Below are positions 1 to 6,421 of a stretch of DNA of 11,238 nucleotides, in pieces. Each line of letters opens with the position of its first letter. Within the stretch, counting starts at the first letter, position 1. Made by a program: the position numbers and the translations under genes. Source of the stretch: Chlorobium sp. (lineage in GTDB: Bacteria > Bacteroidota > Chlorobiia > Chlorobiales > Chlorobiaceae). The stretch spans positions 1-11,238 of the forward strand of contig JANQGE010000031.1 of assembly GCA_028277485.1 (NCBI GenBank), given 5' to 3'. The notes under the pieces were generated by a model that had not been told where the DNA came from, did not search any database, and saw only the letters and a list, made by a program, of their open reading frames with translations.

Positions 1-63
1 GGCTTAGTGACGAGTTAAGAGTAATGGCACGGCAGCCTTTGAGGTATTTTTCTGGTCATGCTT

Positions 64-167
64 GTCACTAAGCTCGGCGAAGCCGAAGCGCCGTCACTTG
101 TCACTACTCTTTTGCCAGCTGCCTACTGATCCCCCCTCTCGTCACTCGTCACTTGTTTCTCGTCACT
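64..167. repeat. Degenerate GTCACT short-repeat cluster upstream of hemA
   Basis: GTCACT occurs six times in about 100 bases, starting at 64, 93, 100, 141, 148 and 162. Two pairs are spaced exactly 7 nt (GTCACTT/GTCACTC heptamers). A near-inverted copy sits at 3-11 (CTTAGTGAC), complementary to 64-72 (GTCACTAAG). A small hairpin TCGGC-GAA-GCCGA lies at 74-86. The spacing is too irregular and the units too short for CRISPR. It is best read as a dispersed intergenic repeat of the kind scattered through green sulfur bacterial genomes; that attribution is from memory. No function is visible, and the hemA promoter lies downstream of it. Confidence 0.6.
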
Positions 168-254
168 ACTTTCCCGACCCCGATTCCCGATTAAGTTTTT
201 TTCTTCCTTTGGTGAATTATTCAGGTATAGAGCGTGCCCTTAAGAGCTTGAAAT

Positions 255-283
255 TTGATAATTTTTCGGCTTTACGGTATATT
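255..283 (+). promoter_or_regulatory. Putative sigma70-type promoter of hemACD
   Basis: A -35-like TTGATA (255-260) and a -10-like TATATT (278-283) are separated by exactly 17 nt, close to the bacterial housekeeping consensus. Transcription would start near 290, leaving a leader of about 70 nt before the hemA ATG at 361. The leader shows no clear riboswitch or attenuator fold and no strong SD. This is sequence inspection only, with no experimental support. Confidence 0.5.
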
Positions 284-360
284 ATTCCCTCATTGATTTT
301 AAACAGGGACCTGCACAAATTTACATACGCTTTCAGGCAAGCCATTAAACCACTCACATC

Positions 361-1641
361 ATGAACATTATTTCAGTTGGTGTAAATCACAAAACTGCAC
401 CCATTGAAATCCGTGAAAGAGTCTCTCTTTCAGAAGTTCAAGCTAAAGAATTCCTGACAAACCTGATTGACGACGGCATAGCACAGGAAGCCATGGTGCT
501 TTCGACCTGCAACAGAACAGAACTGTATGTCGTGCCCGGCATGATGGAAGTTGACGGACGGTACCTGAAGGACTATCTCATCGCTTACAAGGGTGCTCAG
601 GGTGAGGTTCGCCCGGAACATTTCTTCAATCGTTTTTACTGCAACACGGCAAGGCATCTTTTTGAAGTGGCAAGTGCTATCGATTCGCTGATCCTCGGTG
701 AAGGCCAGATCCTCGGGCAGGTCAAAGACGGGTACAGAATAGCAGTCGAAGTGCAATCAGCCGGTATTCTTCTGACACGGCTCTGTCACACGGCTTTCAG
801 CGTAGCAAAGAAAGTCAAGACCAAGACAAAAATTATGGAAGGTGCTGTTTCCGTAAGCTACGCCGCCGTAGAGCTCGCCCAGAAAATCTTCTCCAACCTC
901 TCCATGAAGAAAATTCTTCTGATCGGAGCCGGAGAAACCGGTGAACTTGCCGCAAAACATATGTTCCAGAAAAACGCACGGAACATAGTCATTACAAACC
1001 GAACCTTTTCGAAAGCCGAAGCTCTTGCTGAAGAACTGGGAACGGATCAGGTGCTTCCTTTCGAATCGTACAAAGAGCACCTTCACGAATTTGATATTAT
1101 TATAACTGCTGTCAGCACAAAGAGCTACGTTCTCACAGAGTCCGAACTGCAACAAAGCATGCAGAAAAGAAGGCTCAAACCGGTTATTATTCTCGACCTT
1201 GGCCTGCCGCGTAACGTCGATCCGGAAATCGGCAAGCTCAAGAATATGTTCCTCAAGGACATCGATGCTCTTAAGCATATCATCGACAAAAACCTTGAAA
1301 TGAGAAGAGCCGAGCTGCCGAAGGTTCAGAAAATTATCGACGAGGAGCTTGTCGGGTTCGGCCAGTGGATCAATACCCTGAAAGTCCGTCCCACCATTGT
1401 GGACCTCCAGTCAAAGTTCCTGGAAATCAAGGAAAAAGAGCTTGAACGGTTCCGCTACAAAGTTAGTGAAGAAGAGCTTAAAAGAATGGAGCGTCTGACC
1501 GACAGAATTCTCAAGAAGATACTGCATCATCCGATCAAAATGCTCAAGGCGCCGGTGGACACCGCAGATACCATACCAAGCAGGGTTAATCTCGTAAGGA
1601 ACATTTTTGATCTTGAGGAACAAAATCAACGAGCCAAGTAA
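361..1641 (+). CDS. hemA: Glutamyl-tRNA reductase (HemA)
   Basis: This enzyme makes glutamate-1-semialdehyde from glutamyl-tRNA(Glu) with NADPH, the first committed step of C5-pathway tetrapyrrole synthesis in the cytoplasm. The 426-residue protein has the usual family length. Visible signatures are GVNHKTAP (7-14), the catalytic-cysteine motif STCNRTE with Cys50 in the same position as in E. coli, GEGQILGQ (113-120), and the NADPH-binding GAGETG (189-194). A helical dimerisation domain fills the C-terminus. The ATG at 361 is chosen because the conserved N-terminal strand begins at once. The bases before it (CACTCACATC) hold no SD, so initiation may be weak or leaderless-like. It is first in the hemACD operon, and HemC follows after 28 nt. 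This enzyme is a usual control point for haem and chlorophyll supply. Confidence 0.97.
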   Translation: MNIISVGVNHKTAPIEIRERVSLSEVQAKEFLTNLIDDGIAQEAMVLSTCNRTELYVVPGMMEVDGRYLKDYLIAYKGAQGEVRPEHFFNRFYCNTARHLFEVASAIDSLILGEGQILGQVKDGYRIAVEVQSAGILLTRLCHTAFSVAKKVKTKTKIMEGAVSVSYAAVELAQKIFSNLSMKKILLIGAGETGELAAKHMFQKNARNIVITNRTFSKAEALAEELGTDQVLPFESYKEHLHEFDIIITAVSTKSYVLTESELQQSMQKRRLKPVIILDLGLPRNVDPEIGKLKNMFLKDIDALKHIIDKNLEMRRAELPKVQKIIDEELVGFGQWINTLKVRPTIVDLQSKFLEIKEKELERFRYKVSEEELKRMERLTDRILKKILHHPIKMLKAPVDTADTIPSRVNLVRNIFDLEEQNQRAK

Positions 1642-1669
1642 TCAGTTAAACGCATAATCAGTAACCGCA

Positions 1670-2611
1670 TTGAAAAAAAAATTAATTATTGGCACCAGAT
1701 CCAGCCCCTTGGCCTTGTGGCAGGCAGAATTCACCAAATCCGAACTTTCCAAACATCATCCGGAACTTGACATAGAGCTCAAACTGGTTAAAACAACCGG
1801 TGACGTGCTGCTCGACTCTCCCCTTTCCAAAATCGGAGATATGGGTCTTTTCACAAAAGACATCGAGAAACACCTGATTGCAAAAGAAATTGATCTTGCC
1901 GTTCACAGTTTAAAGGATGTTCCGACCGAAACCCCGGAAGGGCTCGTTCTTTCAGCGTTTACCGAAAGAGAAGACACCCGGGACGTCATTATTTCAAAAA
2001 ACAATGAAGGCTTGAAAACACTCCGACAGGATGCGAAAATAGCCACCAGCAGCCTGCGGAGAACATCCCAGCTTCTCAGCATGCGGCCTGATTTCCAAAT
2101 GGGAGATATCAGGGGTAACCTGAACACCCGGTTCAAGAAATTTGATGATAGCGACTTCGATGCCATGCTGCTTGCTTACGCCGGTGTCCACCGGCTCAAT
2201 TTCGGTGACCGGATTTCAGAAATCCTGCCCCACGACACCATGCTTCCCGCTGTTGGTCAAGGTGCCCTGGGAATAGAGACACGGATCGATGACGAAGAGA
2301 CAAGAGAGATTGTCAAAATCATGAACAACTCGAACACAGAGTTTTGCACAAAAGCGGAAAGGGCGCTTCTCCGTCACCTCCGGGGAGGTTGTCAGATCCC
2401 CATCGGGTCTTATGCAAACCTGAAAAACGGCACATTGCATCTTCTGGCATACGTTGGTTCGGTTGACGGCAAACGCGCCATCCGTAACGAAATCACCAGA
2501 GAGAACTGCTCTACTCCCGATCAGGCAGAACAGGCAGGCATCGACTTGGCTGAAGAACTGCTCAAGCTCGGAGCCGACCAAATCCTTGCCGAGATCAGAA
2601 AGACCTGCTGA
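1670..2611 (+). CDS. hemC: Porphobilinogen deaminase / hydroxymethylbilane synthase (HemC)
   Basis: HemC polymerises four porphobilinogens into hydroxymethylbilane. Motifs in order are GTRSSPLALWQ (8-18), VHSLKDVP (78-85, with catalytic Asp83), the arginine-rich TSSLRRTSQL that binds substrate carboxylates, and LRGGCQIPIG with Cys241 as the attachment point of the dipyrromethane cofactor. The length, 313 residues, is typical. The start is TTG at 1670. An in-frame stop lies at 1655-1657 and no ATG or GTG precedes the conserved LIIGTRSSP strand, so TTG is the only sensible initiator. No good SD is visible in the 28-nt gap after hemA, so expression may depend on translation of hemA. The stop codon overlaps the hemD start. 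Confidence 0.96.
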   Translation: MKKKLIIGTRSSPLALWQAEFTKSELSKHHPELDIELKLVKTTGDVLLDSPLSKIGDMGLFTKDIEKHLIAKEIDLAVHSLKDVPTETPEGLVLSAFTEREDTRDVIISKNNEGLKTLRQDAKIATSSLRRTSQLLSMRPDFQMGDIRGNLNTRFKKFDDSDFDAMLLAYAGVHRLNFGDRISEILPHDTMLPAVGQGALGIETRIDDEETREIVKIMNNSNTEFCTKAERALLRHLRGGCQIPIGSYANLKNGTLHLLAYVGSVDGKRAIRNEITRENCSTPDQAEQAGIDLAEELLKLGADQILAEIRKTC

Positions 2612-3357
2612 TGAAAAGCGTTCTTGTTACACGTCCCAAACACCAGGCAGGCTCATTTGTAAAAGAACTGAAAAAACACCGCCTGGATTCGTTTGTTTTC
2701 CCGACAATCGAGATCAGGCCGGTCTCCGGCTGGCGGATTCCTGACATTTCAGGATATGCCGGGGCTTTCTTCACAAGTCCCAACAGCGTCCACTACTTTA
2801 TCGAAAGGCTGACGAGGGAAGCACCGAAGGAACTGGAAAAACTCAGGAACATCAGGATTTTTGCAGTGGGTAAAACCACAGCAAAAGACCTTGCCGGACA
2901 TGGAATAACAACCGAGCCTCTTCCGAAAGTTTCCGACGCGGTTCACCTCATGCAAACCATCAGCGTAAAAGAGATACGGGGAAAATCCTTTCTCTTTCTC
3001 CGCGGCAACCTTTCCCTGGGCGTGATACCGGCAGCCATCGCCGAGCGGGGAGGCACCTGTGACTCCTTGACCGTTTATGAAAACCATCTTCCGGATATGG
3101 AGGCTACCGAGCAGGTAAAAAAGATGATCGGTGAAGGCAAAATCTCATGTTTGTCATTTACCAGCCCTTCCACCGCCGAGAACTATTTCAAAGCGGCCGG
3201 TTCTACGGCTGTTCCCTCAGGGATTCTTGTAGCCGCAATCGGTCAAACAACCGCCAAAGCGCTTGAAGAACTTGGGGTAAGAGTCGATATTGTCCCTAAA
3301 TACTATGACGGCCCGCACTTTGCTGAAGCAATTGCGAAAGCGTTGAACAGCAAGTAA
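2611..3357 (+). CDS. hemD: Uroporphyrinogen-III synthase (HemD)
   Basis: HemD closes hydroxymethylbilane to uroporphyrinogen III while inverting ring D. The 248-residue protein is divergent, as is normal for the family, but shows the two-lobed HEM4 pattern. An N-terminal VLVTRP strand and FTSPNSV are followed by FAVGKTTA, the linker strand FLFLRGNLS, then SFTSPSTAENYF and AAIGQTTAKALEELG in the second lobe, and a C-terminal helix typical of the family. The ATG at 2611 shares one base with the hemC stop (TGATG), which points to translational coupling, so the deaminase and the synthase that rescues its unstable product are made together. It ends the + strand operon and faces rmuC tail to tail. 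No hemB follows. Confidence 0.93.
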   Translation: MKSVLVTRPKHQAGSFVKELKKHRLDSFVFPTIEIRPVSGWRIPDISGYAGAFFTSPNSVHYFIERLTREAPKELEKLRNIRIFAVGKTTAKDLAGHGITTEPLPKVSDAVHLMQTISVKEIRGKSFLFLRGNLSLGVIPAAIAERGGTCDSLTVYENHLPDMEATEQVKKMIGEGKISCLSFTSPSTAENYFKAAGSTAVPSGILVAAIGQTTAKALEELGVRVDIVPKYYDGPHFAEAIAKALNSK

Positions 3358-3389
3358 CACCCCCGCTCTCTACCTTTCATTTTTCAGCA

Positions 3390-3407
3390 TTCGGTACCGG
3401 TATCGAA
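3390..3407. terminator. Weak hairpin between convergent hemD and rmuC
   Basis: The 55-base gap between the two stop codons contains an 18-base near-palindrome, TTCGGTACC/GGTATCGAA, broken only by one G-T pair. It could form a compact stem, but neither side is followed by a T-run, so it is not a textbook intrinsic terminator. Its position between convergent genes makes a role in ending both transcripts plausible but unproven. Confidence 0.3.
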
Positions 3408-3412
3408 ACATA

Positions 3413-4741
3413 TCATTCTGACGTTTTCTCTTCCTCTATCTCTTTTTTGAGGAGAGAGTCTTTTTCCCCCGAAACATCTTCAATACGCCGCAACCGGCTT
3501 TGAATAGCGCGGGTTCTCACTCCTACGAGCCGGTCCAGTTCCGTTCCTGCCTGCGTTATCCTGCTCTGTGCTTTCACCAGCACCTCCCCAAACCTGGCAA
3601 ACTCGGTTTTAACCTGGGCAAGAACTTTCCACACCTCACCTGTTCTTTTCTGTATTGCAAGGGTCCTGAAACCCATCTGCAAGCTGTTTAGAAGAGCCGC
3701 AAGCGTCGTCGGACCGGTTACGATGATATTGAATTCTCTTTGCAGGGTTTCGAGAAGTACAGTGTTGCGCACCACTTCCGCAAACAGACCCTCGACCGGG
3801 AGAAATAAAATACCGAAATCCGTAGTCTCGGGAGGGTTCAGGTACTTATCCCTGATATCTTTGGCGCAGCGGCGCATTTCCACCTCGATTGCCCTTGCGG
3901 CACCCCGCACGCCTTCCGTATCACCTGAATCCGCAGCCTCGACAAGCCGGTAATATGCCTCGAGCGGAAACTTTGAATCTACGGGAAGGTATACCACATC
4001 GTCCCCGTTATCCTTACCGGGAAGCTTCACTGCGAATTCCACCTGCTCACGACTGCTTCTTCCAATCATAACATTTTCAGCGTACTGTTCGGGTGAAAGC
4101 AGACTGGCTAACAGGTTCTGCAACTGCATTTCGCCGAGCACGCCCCGGATTTTCACATTGGCCAGGACTTTTTTCAGATCCCCGACACCGGATGCAAGGA
4201 TTTTCATTTCACCCAGCCCCTCGTGCACCTGACGGAGGCGGTCACTGACCTGGCTGAACGATTCTGTCAGGCGTTTTTCAAGTGTAGACTGCAGCTTTTC
4301 ATCCACTGTCCTGCGCATCTCCTCGAGTTTCATCTCGTTCTGCTTCCGCAGCTCCTGAAGGCGCTGCTCAACCGCATCCCGGATGCTTTCCAGCCTCCGT
4401 GACGTGTCGCCTCTCAGCTCTTCCTGCCGTGAAAGAAGTTCACTGAAATTTCTTCGCTGCAATTCATCCTGCCGCATCACCTGTGTTCCTAAAACCTCTT
4501 CAAAAGATTTCAGGGATGCCGACAGCTCCGCCCTGTTTTCCTGAAACGAGCGTGAAAGCTCCATTCTGTTACGCAGAAACTCATTTTTCTGCTCATTCTG
4601 AAGCCGTTCGAGATCAGAACGCAGCACTTCTTCACTCTGTCGGAGCGTAGTCTTTGAAACACCTTCTTTTTTACCGAAAAGGAGCAGAAAAAGAATGGTA
4701 AAAAGAAGAATGATGACAGCGATAAGGAGGTAGGTTGTCAT
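3413..4741 (-). CDS. rmuC: DNA recombination protein RmuC homologue
   Basis: RmuC-family proteins limit recombination at inverted repeats in E. coli; the molecular activity is not firmly established. The 442-residue product starts with a single hydrophobic segment (about 4-22, followed by GKK), so it is probably anchored in the inner membrane. A long, charged coiled coil follows (about 30-175, rich in E, R, Q and L). The RmuC domain then shows GEMQLQNLL, VDSKFPLEAYYRLVEA, FLPVEGLFAEV and TGPTTLAALLNSLQMGFRTL, all typical of the family. The ATG at 4741 is chosen because it gives the N-terminal anchor; no clear SD precedes it. It is last in the leftward gene run, 92 nt after the HisN-like gene. 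No gene or clear promoter is visible in that gap. The functional link to its neighbours is unknown. Confidence 0.93.
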   Translation of the reverse strand: MTTYLLIAVIILLFTILFLLLFGKKEGVSKTTLRQSEEVLRSDLERLQNEQKNEFLRNRMELSRSFQENRAELSASLKSFEEVLGTQVMRQDELQRRNFSELLSRQEELRGDTSRRLESIRDAVEQRLQELRKQNEMKLEEMRRTVDEKLQSTLEKRLTESFSQVSDRLRQVHEGLGEMKILASGVGDLKKVLANVKIRGVLGEMQLQNLLASLLSPEQYAENVMIGRSSREQVEFAVKLPGKDNGDDVVYLPVDSKFPLEAYYRLVEAADSGDTEGVRGAARAIEVEMRRCAKDIRDKYLNPPETTDFGILFLPVEGLFAEVVRNTVLLETLQREFNIIVTGPTTLAALLNSLQMGFRTLAIQKRTGEVWKVLAQVKTEFARFGEVLVKAQSRITQAGTELDRLVGVRTRAIQSRLRRIEDVSGEKDSLLKKEIEEEKTSE

Positions 4742-4833
4742 AAAATTAAAAAGGTAGGAGCTTGCATTTGATTTTTCCGGCCCCTGATGTCAGCAGCGGA
4801 CTTGCAACGGGTTTCTTAAGGTGCCAAAAGAAG

Positions 4834-5592
4834 TCAGACAATCCCGGCAATAAGCTTCTCCCCAATAAACCGGTTGGCGCTTATCAAACCCTGACCATAA
4901 ATCGTGGTCTGGCCGGTATAATCAAAACAGTACCCGCCCGCTTCGGCAATGATCGGGATAAGAGCAGCGCAATCCCAAGGGCTCATAACCTTGTCAACCG
5001 CAACCTCGGCTCTTCCGGACGCAACAAGCATATGGCCGTAGCAGTCCCCCCACCCGCGAACAAGCCCCGCATCGTGACGCAGCCTGTCTACCGGGTGATC
5101 CGAAGGAGGCTCCAGAAGGTACTCTTTCTCGGTAAAAACAACCGTTGCCTCACGATAGTCCGATATCCCTGAAACTCCTACGGCATCATCATTCATGAAA
5201 GCGCCGGAGCCGGTTTCAGCATAGTACATCTCACCCAAAGCGGGAAAGTTCACCACACCCAGCTTCATCTCACGATCGACCTCCAGGCCGATCATAACCC
5301 CGTAAAGGGGCACCCCGTGAATAAACGCCCTTGTACCGTCAATCGGGTCGAGGATCCAGCGGCGTTCGTTAACAGCGATCTTTTCCTCAAATTCTTCCCC
5401 GAATATCCCGTCATCGGGAAAAGCTTTGGTTATACCCTCCCGTATCAGCTCTTCAGCTTTCCTGTCAGCTTCTGTAACGGGAGTATCATCCCTTTTAGCA
5501 TCAATTTTGAGAGATTTGCTGCGATAGAACGAGAGGGTTAGATTTCCAGCCTTCTCGGCAAGCCTGACGGCAAGTTGAAGGTCTTCTGTCAT
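4834..5592 (-). CDS. hisN: Inositol-monophosphatase-family phosphatase, HisN-like (probable histidinol-phosphatase)
   Basis: This is a Mg2+-dependent sugar-phosphate phosphatase of 252 residues. Metal-binding motifs are complete: VTEAD (Asp43), GEE (Glu66-Glu67), the signature DPIDGT (82-87) and WD (206-207). The GVPLYG after the signature and the GWGDCYG block are more like HisN histidinol-phosphatases than like inositol or fructose-bisphosphate phosphatases. The favoured role is therefore dephosphorylation of histidinol phosphate in histidine synthesis. Substrate cannot be proved from sequence. A longer reading from 5646 is possible, but the ATG at 5592 is preferred because the family begins near here and AGGAG lies 10 nt upstream. 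That AGGAG is inside the last codons of the preceding gene, only 4 nt away, which implies cotranscription. No other his gene is present. Confidence 0.8.
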   Translation of the reverse strand: MTEDLQLAVRLAEKAGNLTLSFYRSKSLKIDAKRDDTPVTEADRKAEELIREGITKAFPDDGIFGEEFEEKIAVNERRWILDPIDGTRAFIHGVPLYGVMIGLEVDREMKLGVVNFPALGEMYYAETGSGAFMNDDAVGVSGISDYREATVVFTEKEYLLEPPSDHPVDRLRHDAGLVRGWGDCYGHMLVASGRAEVAVDKVMSPWDCAALIPIIAEAGGYCFDYTGQTTIYGQGLISANRFIGEKLIAGIV

Positions 5593-5596
5593 GGTT

Positions 5597-6358
5597 TTAC
5601 ATCTCCTCACCCAACGGATGCCTTCGCTCAAATTCCCTGACGGCAACGTTCATATCACGATCGGAAGGCTTTATAGCTTCTATACGCGCAACAACTCCTG
5701 AAATGCCCCGATAAACATCACTCCGTTCTTTTTCCGTAACAGAAGAAAATACCGATCCCAGATGCCTGCGCGTAACATGAACGGAAAGCTCATAGCCGCC
5801 GGTTTCATACAGGGCCGTGTAGAAACCCTGAACGTTCCGATCAAGAACATCCGACAACACCTCGAGATGCAGCGGCTCCGGCAGAAAACTGTAAAAGCTT
5901 ATCTGCAGGCGGAGCAGCGGGTAACATTTCAATGAAAGATAGGACACGCGAAAACCGTAAGTCCTGTGTGTGATATCGTGAACAATTCCCCGGGCTTCGT
6001 GCTCAACTCCTGAATACCCGAGATCGATCAGGATCCTGGCGGTACCGGACAGTTCCGTTACTGCAGGCATGTTGAACTCAAGAGTGCCGGGATAACCGAA
6101 AACACAGGGATGTTCACCCGTTATCGATATGGTTCCGGGAGATTCAGAAAGCTGCATCGAGGTAGCCTCCCCGGGTGGAAGGCTTTCGATGACGTCGGAG
6201 TATCGAGGGTCGGCATCCACGAGTCTCTGCCCTTTTGTCCAAGCCCCGAGCCGTGCGAACTGTTGCCGTATGTCAACTGCAGCAGTCTCACCTTTTCCGG
6301 GAAAGGAATCGAAACGATTGTTGAATGGTTTTGAAGAAAAAAGCATTTTTGACTGCAT
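5597..6358 (-). CDS. Conserved-looking hypothetical protein
   Basis: I do not recognise this family. The start at 6358 gives 253 residues; ATGs at 6394 (265 residues) and 6346 are also possible, and none has a good SD. The segment added by 6394 (MYFVCILKKTFT) does not look like a native N-terminus. No signal peptide or clear transmembrane helix is seen. The centre is beta-rich (about residues 80-155), including ARILIDLGYSG and TYGFRVSYLSL. The end is charged and helical, with REFERRHPL. The second half vaguely recalls a PilZ-like barrel, but the RxxxR and DxSxxG signatures are missing, so I do not assign it. It lies just downstream of the sensor kinase, and its last codons supply the SD of the HisN-like gene, so it is a real, cotranscribed gene. 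Confidence 0.75.
   Translation of the reverse strand: MQSKMLFSSKPFNNRFDSFPGKGETAAVDIRQQFARLGAWTKGQRLVDADPRYSDVIESLPPGEATSMQLSESPGTISITGEHPCVFGYPGTLEFNMPAVTELSGTARILIDLGYSGVEHEARGIVHDITHRTYGFRVSYLSLKCYPLLRLQISFYSFLPEPLHLEVLSDVLDRNVQGFYTALYETGGYELSVHVTRRHLGSVFSSVTEKERSDVYRGISGVVARIEAIKPSDRDMNVAVREFERRHPLGEEM
5603..5607 (-). promoter_or_regulatory. SD of the HisN-like gene embedded in the upstream coding sequence
   Basis: On the minus strand the last codons of the upstream hypothetical gene read GGT GAG GAG ATG TAA. Their AGGAG is 10 nt ahead of the ATG at 5592. The site decides the start of the phosphatase and ties its translation to that of its neighbour. Confidence 0.55.
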
Positions 6359-6421
6359 TGTGAAAGTTTTCTTTAAAATACAAACAAAGTACATAAAACA
6401 CAGGGCATACTCATGGGCACC

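Noticed and set aside
64..167. CRISPR-like array
   Set aside because: Units are 6-7 bases with irregular gaps, with no spacer structure and no cas genes.
284..360. Riboswitch or attenuator in the hemA leader
   Set aside because: The leader of about 70 nt is AT-rich, with no paired conserved stems, no terminator/antiterminator arrangement and no recognisable cobalamin or haem-responsive motif.
62..364. A 100-codon open frame on the + strand before hemA
   Set aside because: It runs through the GTCACT repeats and the predicted promoter, overlaps the hemA start, and has a serine/proline/leucine composition typical of translated repeat DNA.
4762..5172. A 136-codon + strand open frame over the HisN-like gene 3' end
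   Set aside because: It lies opposite the conserved WD and GWGDCYG coding blocks, lacks an SD and resembles no family.
5597..6358. PilZ domain in the hypothetical protein
   Set aside because: A beta-rich pattern is present, but the c-di-GMP-binding RxxxR and D/NxSxxG signatures are not visible.
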